From: a virus
Direction: 5' to 3' (one strand)
Virus record (IMG/VR): IMGVR_UViG_3300021375_000048
Span: 1-47,382 of that record
Length of the DNA: 47,382 bases
The notes beneath the pieces are model-generated. The model saw only the letters and a list, made by a program, of their open reading frames with translations. It was not told where the DNA came from and did not search any database. The translations under genes were made by a program, and so were the position numbers. Below are positions 42,401 to 47,382 of the stretch, piece after piece (the first letter of the stretch is position 1; each line of letters begins with the position of its first letter).

Positions 42401-43066
42401 CAGTCTCATTAAGAACTGTACAGATTCTGCAGTTCCTTTTGTCTGATATAAATCTTTAATGTGTTTTATTGTTAACCTTCGGTCAACAGTAGAACCTATA
42501 TCCAATGAAGGTATAAAATCATTTTGGAAGTATTGTAAAAATTCTTCAGAGGTTCTATCAATATCAGAGTAGTCTAATAGTTTATTGTTTGCAAGAACAG
42601 AGTTCTGTTTAAAACTTCCAACTACACCTGTTTGTTTTGATTCTCTACCAGTAATTGTTTCTCCTTTTAAGAAACCATTTCCTGATATAGTGTTTACATA
42701 AATCTTATCCTCAATTACAATATCAATTCTTGCAACGGATTTAGATTTAGTACCAACAACATATTCTCCTTTAGTAAATGGAGAGGCTAATAATGTTGGA
42801 TTTAAAATTGATTGTTCTGTAATAATTTTAGATGACTCTGAAGTCGGTGAAAAACTGGTATCGGATTCCAATAATAGGTCTCCGATACCATCTTCCAAAC
42901 TTAAATTATCAAGAACTGATTGCGAAGATAATGTAATTATCTCTGCTTCTAAGTATTCAAAATATGACTTTAGAAATGCCTCAAGTGCAGGACTTTCCTC
43001 TCTTACAAATTCAGGTAAGAGATTTGGAAGTCTAGAACTTAGACTATCTGTTGCATATTTCTTCAT
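39476..43066 (-). CDS. Large baseplate wedge protein (gp7-like)
   Basis: 1196 aa (T4 gp7 is 1032). The N-terminus SRLPNLLPEFVREESPALEAFLKSYFEYLE and the block IKHIKDLYQTKGTAESVQFLMRLLYGQDATIRYP match the large wedge protein of marine T4-like phages at this locus. The long middle is beta-rich with repeated acidic LLEDG/ILLEDGYG-like turns. The C-terminus is RISDLNDYYPNLFIPEFEKREL. The gp7 assignment rests on position (between gp6 and gp8) and size more than on direct similarity to T4 gp7. Confidence 0.82.
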   Translation of the reverse strand: MKKYATDSLSSRLPNLLPEFVREESPALEAFLKSYFEYLEAEIITLSSQSVLDNLSLEDGIGDLLLESDTSFSPTSESSKIITEQSILNPTLLASPFTKGEYVVGTKSKSVARIDIVIEDKIYVNTISGNGFLKGETITGRESKQTGVVGSFKQNSVLANNKLLDYSDIDRTSEEFLQYFQNDFIPSLDIGSTVDRRLTIKHIKDLYQTKGTAESVQFLMRLLYGQDATIRYPDNETIYLSESDYSQVRRMRVEVVSAPPQQTDRIVQYQSGTKIIEAESVVENVFVDSVEDRKYSLEITDNHIGKFTQGSTVTFIDRDGITEYTGTVIGVVNDVSDESSSTYISHDDSGDILLESGQAAVYSGTYDGSQLNTETTNGGGLLLEESSIGSLYSLNDKVFFAGSKNNTNASECQARVDGLSKGGITEIFIEEGGQNYEGGDLIVFENTGTQGGGAEAVIGSVGDEVLLEGGSTFGHYEVTATAGQTLVGGPGVRDDNGNLIIFNDNTLKVFVDDVLQTPNTSYTTHDYSHKNDRVTFSTALSVGQRVDMYTEFNQLLYEDGEEINLETTVGNIRSIKILSGGAGYQSVPTAFPGGYIYFDDLSGFVLNEVLTGGTSNATATIIKIEEDKKRVVVKRLSTDTGAFQNGEIINGGTSLTARANTQVSVSSGTGGKIFCFSDEIGGIKSLNIVEQGRDYTEDSVVSDKSVFPMLITTPTNTLNKGVTITGQSSGTTAEVVNYDADRHILKYTNLDGHFLIDEVVTYQNTDQFEVMKSNPFNARGKFGGEGIIQEQFLTDKGHINASATNLQDSRYYQTHSYVIKVGESINKYRSTVKDLLHPAGHIFFGEVALENSISGQTRTSKFQPTIIMVMEPVLSVSNAFANSLRTYLLHADMSATGPEGGIGLLTLDEAGQPVYNTDPRTGGGITEPDTEYGDSKMRNRHMNILKIVNKSIPSVRTDNVRGVVRSVGSINLMDNQDTLDYHNRKFVAADQGKIIDLYQPSEEILVMEDGSKIELEEEACIMRFEERRFAEVKGEAGDRIISEDNETLIRLETATTTEEVQYFVSERNPDLNDKYTLFENGDRIVFEDESAMIDEQSSDSSVPSTTFASFGTNFKSLNTITGQRIYDISYYLKDETDGDDILLEDGYGNILSEESKPEGLRISDLNDYYPNLFIPEFEKRELKRTNITYSAYIKSA

Positions 43067-43074
43067 ATTCTATT

Positions 43075-43548
43075 TTACTGTACTGTTGCACCGAAAACAG
43101 AAATTGGGTACCATTTAGAACCGTCCCAAATACAAATCACAGCTTCACCTTGTGAGTCAAGTACTATTTCAGTACCTGAAGTTGATGAATAACCCCAGTT
43201 AGTGACTTCAATGTTTGCACTGTATGAACTTGCTGGTTCAGTTTTTGCATAAATGATTTTAATTTGACCAACATCTGTACCGTCATCTAAAGTAAATGCA
43301 ACTGAAGCTCCAGCACCTGACAAGTCAATCGCTGATACGAATGATGATGCAAGGTTTGATGCTGTTGCAGTCAAAGTTGTGATATCATCTACTGCTAAAT
43401 GCGTAGGGATATTCTCAAACAATTGACCAATTGTCATTTTCTTATTTACTGGTGTTCCGCCAGGATTATCTACTATATGCAATAAATCATCAGCACCGAT
43501 TTCTGAATCTGCGACTGCTGTTAAAGCACTTATTTTTTTATCTGCCAT
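43075..43548 (-). CDS. Structural protein between gp6 and gp7-like gene, 157 aa
   Basis: Starts DKKISALTAVADSEIGADDLLHIVDNPGGTPVNKKMTI, a sequence type met repeatedly in marine phage structural proteins and fibre starts. A beta-rich C-terminal half ends CIWDGSKWYPISVFGATVQ. Its presence inside the baseplate wedge block suggests a virion protein, perhaps a wedge- or fibre-attached adaptor. T4 has no counterpart at this spot. Ribosome site TAGGAGTAAAATTAAA. Confidence 0.76.
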   Translation of the reverse strand: MADKKISALTAVADSEIGADDLLHIVDNPGGTPVNKKMTIGQLFENIPTHLAVDDITTLTATASNLASSFVSAIDLSGAGASVAFTLDDGTDVGQIKIIYAKTEPASSYSANIEVTNWGYSSTSGTEIVLDSQGEAVICIWDGSKWYPISVFGATVQ

Positions 43549-43590
43549 TTTAATTTTACTCCTATAAAATCCAAATTAATGGGAAACTAC

Positions 43591-43605
43591 TCGGGGGACT
43601 CCCGA
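43591..43605 (-). other. Small GC-rich hairpin between gp6 and the 157-aa gene
   Basis: TCGGG (43591-43595) pairs with CCCGA (43601-43605) around GGACT, in a 75-base gap. No U-tract follows, so it may be a processing or stability element rather than a terminator. Confidence 0.35.
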
Positions 43606-43623
43606 CCACTTTCTACATAACGA

Positions 43624-45495
43624 TTAATAACTACTGGAAGAGGTTGATGTATAACCAACTCCAGCACTTGATTCACCACTTGCGATGGTGTCTATTTCAC
43701 CTTTAACCGTAATAGATTGTTGGTCGATATCAACTAGATTGCCTCTAGTTGCAACCACATCTAAACTATTAGGGATAACGGTAAAGTCAATCGTACTGTC
43801 TACATTTACTACTGAAGTAAAGAAAACAGTATTGATTGAAATTTTTCCAGTTGAATAGTCTACAGTACCTGCAGAACTATCTTGATAGATTCTTGTTGAC
43901 CCCGATAGATAGTATCTTCTTAGATTACCATTACCGTCATCATCGAAATACTGAGTATTTACTGAATCACCTGAAACTTTAAAACCAGTAGTGGATAAAA
44001 TACCACCACTAGCCTTTGCATGACCTACATGTGGGTTGTAAAGTCCATTACCGAACTCAACAACTACACCTCTTGTAGTGTCTGTAAAAACTTTTTGGGA
44101 TTTTTTCAATCTAATGTTTGTTGTGTTAGAAAGAATTGAATCGTTTGAACTGTCTATATCTTTTATAAGATTAGAGTGTCTAAAGATTGAATCAAAATTA
44201 CTTAAGTTTTGATTATCGAATGTGTTAATTGCATTTGTCACTACAGTCTCCAACTCACCTTCTGATAACGAAGTTGCATTTGGGTTATATTTAAAAGAAG
44301 TGGAAATTAATATTTTGATTATTTCGGGGTCAACAATAGTCGGTCTAACTGTTAACATGTTCAATGCATTTAACTTTTTAATAACATTACTTTTTTCAGT
44401 ATCGGATAAGTAATCAGAGTTCTTAGGTTTTAAAGCAACAAATATCTTTCCATACTCGGGTGGACTATTATCTTCGCCACCCCATACTGCAACTGCGTCT
44501 GCATTTGGATAATACTCACTGACTTTTGCTTTGTAGTCATTCAATGTGACTAGTCTGTTTTGTGAAGTATAGAACTTATTGGCTTTAAACTTGATAGAAT
44601 CTATAGACTCTTTCTCTGCACCACCTTGAGCAACTGAAGAGGCAGTTATTGTGGTATTTGAAAACCCATTGATATTGTTTAACATTGAAAATGTTCTAGC
44701 ACCATTTGCATGGTTCTTATCTACTATAATATAAGTTATAGTTATAATGTCACCATCTAATAGTTGTTTACCTAATACTCCATCTCCAAAATATATTTCT
44801 CTAAATCCATCTTCGTTTTCTTGTTCATAAAAAACGGTAGACTCTGTTGTTATTGTTGAGATGTTAGTTGATAATGCATAGGTTGTTGAAACACCATTTG
44901 AGTTTACATTTACTTGTATTCTTGATTTGTCAACTCTGTTGTTAGTTAGTACAAATTTAGGATTAGGTAATTGTGAATCATATACAAAAGTATCACTTGC
45001 ATATATTCCTTGAACTAAGTTTACCTGATTGTAAATGTAAGAGTCACCATTTTGTGTTGGTTTTATTGTAGTTGGACATACAAAGGAATATGTTTTACCA
45101 TCAAAGGTGGTATTGAAAATAGAACCTCTACTTAAAGTCATTTCAGTAGTTGTCGGGTAAGTTCCATCAGGGTTTCTCACATCACTAAGTGTAATATCTA
45201 CAATTGCAGTTGAACCCGTTTCTGATTGAGGAACAAATCCTAAATCTTTTGCACGAGACACTACATTTTTTCTAATTTGAGCAGAGTCTAAGAATAACTC
45301 TGAAGCTGCAATGTTTGTATTTACTGCACCAATGTGTGAAGCGTATGCAAGTAAGTCTATTAATACAGACATGTTTGAACCATCAAAGTCATAGTCTTTG
45401 AATTGGTCTTGTCCTTTAAGATAATTTCTAAGATTTATTGATATATCATCAAAATCTAAATCGGTTATGTTTAATTGTGAACTTTGTATAGCCAT
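43624..45495 (-). CDS. 6: Baseplate wedge protein gp6
   Basis: Wedge backbone protein of the J/gp6 family. 623 aa against 660 in T4. Diagnostic segments: FDDISINLRNYLKGQDQFKDYDFDGSNMSVLIDLLAYAS, AASELFLDSAQIRKNVVSRAKDLGFVPQS, GFREIYFGDGVLGKQLLDGDIITI and QGGAEKESIDSIKFKANKFYTSQNRLVTLNDYKA. Its ATG overlaps the gp25 stop (TAATG), so the two wedge subunits are translationally coupled. Confidence 0.96.
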   Translation of the reverse strand: MAIQSSQLNITDLDFDDISINLRNYLKGQDQFKDYDFDGSNMSVLIDLLAYASHIGAVNTNIAASELFLDSAQIRKNVVSRAKDLGFVPQSETGSTAIVDITLSDVRNPDGTYPTTTEMTLSRGSIFNTTFDGKTYSFVCPTTIKPTQNGDSYIYNQVNLVQGIYASDTFVYDSQLPNPKFVLTNNRVDKSRIQVNVNSNGVSTTYALSTNISTITTESTVFYEQENEDGFREIYFGDGVLGKQLLDGDIITITYIIVDKNHANGARTFSMLNNINGFSNTTITASSVAQGGAEKESIDSIKFKANKFYTSQNRLVTLNDYKAKVSEYYPNADAVAVWGGEDNSPPEYGKIFVALKPKNSDYLSDTEKSNVIKKLNALNMLTVRPTIVDPEIIKILISTSFKYNPNATSLSEGELETVVTNAINTFDNQNLSNFDSIFRHSNLIKDIDSSNDSILSNTTNIRLKKSQKVFTDTTRGVVVEFGNGLYNPHVGHAKASGGILSTTGFKVSGDSVNTQYFDDDGNGNLRRYYLSGSTRIYQDSSAGTVDYSTGKISINTVFFTSVVNVDSTIDFTVIPNSLDVVATRGNLVDIDQQSITVKGEIDTIASGESSAGVGYTSTSSSSY

Positions 45496-45914
45496 TATCT
45501 TGTCCTTGTCAATACGTATTGAATTTCTTCTACATTAATACTGTTTATTACTTTAAAATGAATTGTCATGTTTAGTTCATTACGATTTACTTCGTCTAAT
45601 GATATTTGTACATCACTTACTCTAGGTTCATATGTTTCTATTTTATTTGCAATTTTTTGTGCAACCCTTCCATGACCAAACATGGTAGTATCTAATTCAA
45701 ATAACATAGACCTTATGTCTGCACCAAAATTTGGTTTGAACGGTCTTTCATATGCATTAGTTGAGACTATATTTTTTATAGACCTTACAACTGCATCAAC
45801 ATCAGTGGTTCTTGTCACATCTCCTGTAATTGGGTGTGATTTAAAAGAAAGATTTAAGTCTGAGTAAATGTTCTCACTTGCGACTGTTTTTCCGTTGTTA
45901 ACATATTGTGCCAT
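45495..45914 (-). CDS. 25: Baseplate wedge protein gp25
   Basis: Small wedge subunit of the GPW/gp25 family that helps start sheath assembly. 139 aa against 132 in T4. Clear motifs: DLNLSFKSHPITGDVTRTTD, SIKNIVSTNAYERPFKPNFGADIRSMLFE, and the family NELNMTIHFKVIN strand. The ATG lies 5 bases from a TATAAATA box that itself overlaps the stop codon of the upstream gene. Confidence 0.96.
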   Translation of the reverse strand: MAQYVNNGKTVASENIYSDLNLSFKSHPITGDVTRTTDVDAVVRSIKNIVSTNAYERPFKPNFGADIRSMLFELDTTMFGHGRVAQKIANKIETYEPRVSDVQISLDEVNRNELNMTIHFKVINSINVEEIQYVLTRTR

Positions 45915-45919
45915 AATAC

Positions 45920-45927
45920 TATTTATA
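45920..45927 (-). promoter_or_regulatory. T4-type late promoter, overlapping the upstream stop codon
   Basis: TATAAATAGTATT followed directly by the gp25 ATG. The TAA inside the box (45925-45923) is the stop codon of the 360-aa gene, so promoter, stop and start are packed into 16 bases. Confidence 0.84.
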
Positions 45928-47005
45928 CACTCTTAGGAACTGAAATGTCAATTGATTGTGGAAAGCCTACAAGTTTTAGTATATCACAAAATGTTAGATT
46001 TATAAAATCGAATATCTTACCAAGACCTATTGCTTTAAAGAACTTTTCTACAATTTTAACCCAATCAAATAATAGTTTCTTCTTCCAGTTAATTATAAAA
46101 TCTCTAAAGTCTGAAATTATCTCATTGATTTTATCTTCTAGTGATTGTACACTTAATTCAACCTTACTACCTATGATTGCAAGTATGTCAAATCCAGCAA
46201 TGTTTAAACTTTCTAGTTTGTTTATAATATACTCTCTATACTCTTTACTCTTTTCTCCAAACTTTGCTTTTGCTTGTGCCTTCCATAGATTAATTAATGC
46301 ACCTAAATCAAATTCAAAAAGAGCAGGTAGTTTTGGAAGTCCTAGTGAATCCCATATCTCTTTGAATTTACCAATGAGTTTATCAAATAACTTGAATATG
46401 GAGTTAGTCACCCAATCCATAATTTCACTCTTTAAATATCTCCATATAACTTTTGCTTTCCACTCATTACATTCTACTCCAAACTCACCGTCAAACAATT
46501 TGAACTCATCAGGAATGAGTGCATAAAAGTTATCTATCCTTGCACCGATTTGGAGTTTTATATTTGTCTGTTCTTCTTTGGTTAAGATTTTAAGTACATC
46601 TATCTGTATTCCTAAAAGAGTGACCTTGAATGATACTGGAATAATCTTACTAATCAATTCCATAATCTTTACTGGGATATAGATATGAAACTCTTGCAAT
46701 AGTTCTTCTATTGCTTCTCTGGCCTCTTTACCCCAATTACGAACTGTTCCCTTGTCCCAATATGGAGAAGCAATATTTGCAAGTTTGTCCATGAAGTCTT
46801 CTACTTCTTTAATAATTTTTTGTATTTCTTTTCTTGCATCTTCAGTTATCTCACTTGCATTTGTCACAAGATAAACTTTTAGTTTACTGGGTATATCTCC
46901 TATCTTTGCAATTGCATTGGCTAAGTCTGCCTTGGTTGGAAGATTTATTATAGTTCCATCAGGACATGGAAGACTATTGGGTATAACTGGAAGTACAAGT
47001 GCCAT
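45923..47005 (-). CDS. Helical virion-associated protein, 360 aa, between gp5 and gp25
   Basis: Made of long amphipathic helices rich in Lys, Glu and Ile/Leu (for example EDARKEIQKIIKEVEDFMDKL and SVQSLEDKINEIISDFRDF), with a hydrophobic FKVTLLGIQIDVLKIL stretch near residue 150 and Trp-Lys repeats near 310. The N-terminus is LVLPVIPNSLPCPDGTIINLP. I do not recognise a T4 homologue. Conserved proteins of similar size sit at this place in marine T4-like phages. The location suggests a hub or injected protein. The ATG overlaps the previous stop (TAATG). Confidence 0.78.
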   Translation of the reverse strand: MALVLPVIPNSLPCPDGTIINLPTKADLANAIAKIGDIPSKLKVYLVTNASEITEDARKEIQKIIKEVEDFMDKLANIASPYWDKGTVRNWGKEAREAIEELLQEFHIYIPVKIMELISKIIPVSFKVTLLGIQIDVLKILTKEEQTNIKLQIGARIDNFYALIPDEFKLFDGEFGVECNEWKAKVIWRYLKSEIMDWVTNSIFKLFDKLIGKFKEIWDSLGLPKLPALFEFDLGALINLWKAQAKAKFGEKSKEYREYIINKLESLNIAGFDILAIIGSKVELSVQSLEDKINEIISDFRDFIINWKKKLLFDWVKIVEKFFKAIGLGKIFDFINLTFCDILKLVGFPQSIDISVPKSV

Positions 47006-47382
47006 TATGAGTTCAACTTAATAACTGTACTATTTAAACTTATAATAGGTGCAACAACTGATAGATTACCTGTAGATTCAATATCAGTTTTTCCTTTGAC
47101 TTGTATCTTTGCATCTCCTTCCACAAACACTTTACAATTACCACCAACATACATTTCATTGTCTTTGTATACAGCATACCAATTGTCATTTACAATTCTA
47201 GTCACTTGAGAACCATCAGGGTGTATTTCAAAGAAGGTTCCTGTTCTATGTTCTACTGCAATCCTTTCTGCATCTCTTGTATCGTCTACTTCTATTACGT
47301 GACCCGATTCAGATTCATAAACTTTATTGTATGGATATTGTGGTGAAGGTATATCATGAAAACTAGAAGGTGGATTCATGAT
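47005..47382 (-). CDS. 5: gp5-type baseplate hub protein, C-terminal part (partial)
   Basis: The frame is open to the window edge, so the true start is probably outside. About 126 codons are visible. PSPQYPYNKVYESESGHVIEVDDT, then HRTGTFFEIHPDGSQVTRI, then alternating short strands (VYKDNEMYVGGNCKVFVEGDAKIQVKGKTDIE) are the end of the OB-fold and the triple beta-helix needle of gp5/VgrG proteins, the central spike that pierces the cell envelope. A methionine at 47379 is in frame, but this would be an abnormally short gp5. Whether a lysozyme domain precedes it cannot be seen. Confidence 0.8.
   Translation of the reverse strand: MMNPPSSFHDIPSPQYPYNKVYESESGHVIEVDDTRDAERIAVEHRTGTFFEIHPDGSQVTRIVNDNWYAVYKDNEMYVGGNCKVFVEGDAKIQVKGKTDIESTGNLSVVAPIISLNSTVIKLNS
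47031..47038 (-). promoter_or_regulatory. Possible weak late promoter before the 360-aa gene
   Basis: TTTAAATAGTAC on the minus strand, inside the last codons of gp5 and about 25 bases from the next start. It keeps the AAATAGTA part of the box but departs from consensus at the second base. Confidence 0.3.

Noticed and set aside
1-47382. tRNA genes, insertion sequences, integrase, attachment sites or replication origin
   Set aside because: I saw no cloverleaf, transposase or integrase motif, inverted-repeat-bounded element or origin-like structure; gaps between genes are short and accounted for above.

Overview
The window is one continuous virion-assembly region of a T4-like contractile-tailed phage (myovirus). 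Every gene I can support is on the minus strand, so transcription runs from high to low coordinates. The DNA is strongly A+T-rich (about a third G+C by eye). Gene order and protein types match marine T4-like phages of the cyanophage/pelagiphage kind. An A+T-rich marine host such as SAR11 is plausible, but nothing in the window proves the host. I see no tRNA, CRISPR array, insertion sequence, integrase, replication gene or photosynthesis gene.

Layout in transcription order. (1) 47.4-31.3 kb, baseplate: C-terminal part of gp5 (cut by the window edge), a 360-aa helical protein, gp25, gp6, a 157-aa structural protein, a gp7-like wedge protein, gp8, and a 2219-aa DUF4815-type protein with a proline-rich hinge. 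(2) 31.3-17.7 kb, an adhesin island: fibre-like beta-rich proteins (597, 521, 274, 136, 247, 76 and 651 aa) interleaved with four extraordinary Pro/Tyr/Gln/Asn/Arg repeat proteins (413, 302, 490 and 310 aa). (3) 17.6-13.2 kb, an enzyme cassette: a GT8-like glycosyltransferase with an unusual N-terminal half, a possible fibre-assembly chaperone, two 2OG-Fe(II)-oxygenase-like proteins and a cupin-like/DUF6065-like protein. (4) 13.2-0.16 kb, the T4 core set in T4 order: a small membrane/coiled-coil protein, then gp13, gp14, gp15, gp16, gp17, gp18, gp19, gp20, two small prohead-core proteins, gp21, gp22 and gp23, closed by a strong terminator.

Regulation is visible. Eight T4-type late promoter boxes (TATAAATA, often TATAAATAGTAT) lie in the gaps directly behind stop codons. 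Three of these boxes, plus a fourth with a slightly different tail, sit only 5-6 nt from an ATG, which predicts leaderless or nearly leaderless late mRNAs. Two strong intrinsic terminators are present, one of them back to back with a late promoter.

The main candidates for something new are: (a) the even-spaced proline repeat proteins, duplicated as pairs with a nearly identical 151-aa C-terminal domain; (b) the adjacent hydroxylase-like plus glycosyltransferase cassette, which could modify such proline-rich virion proteins; (c) the apparent complete absence of GATC and of GTWAC (GTAAC/GTTAC) in 47 kb, with Val-Thr pairs recoded as GTC/GTG-AC. All counts are from reading by eye.
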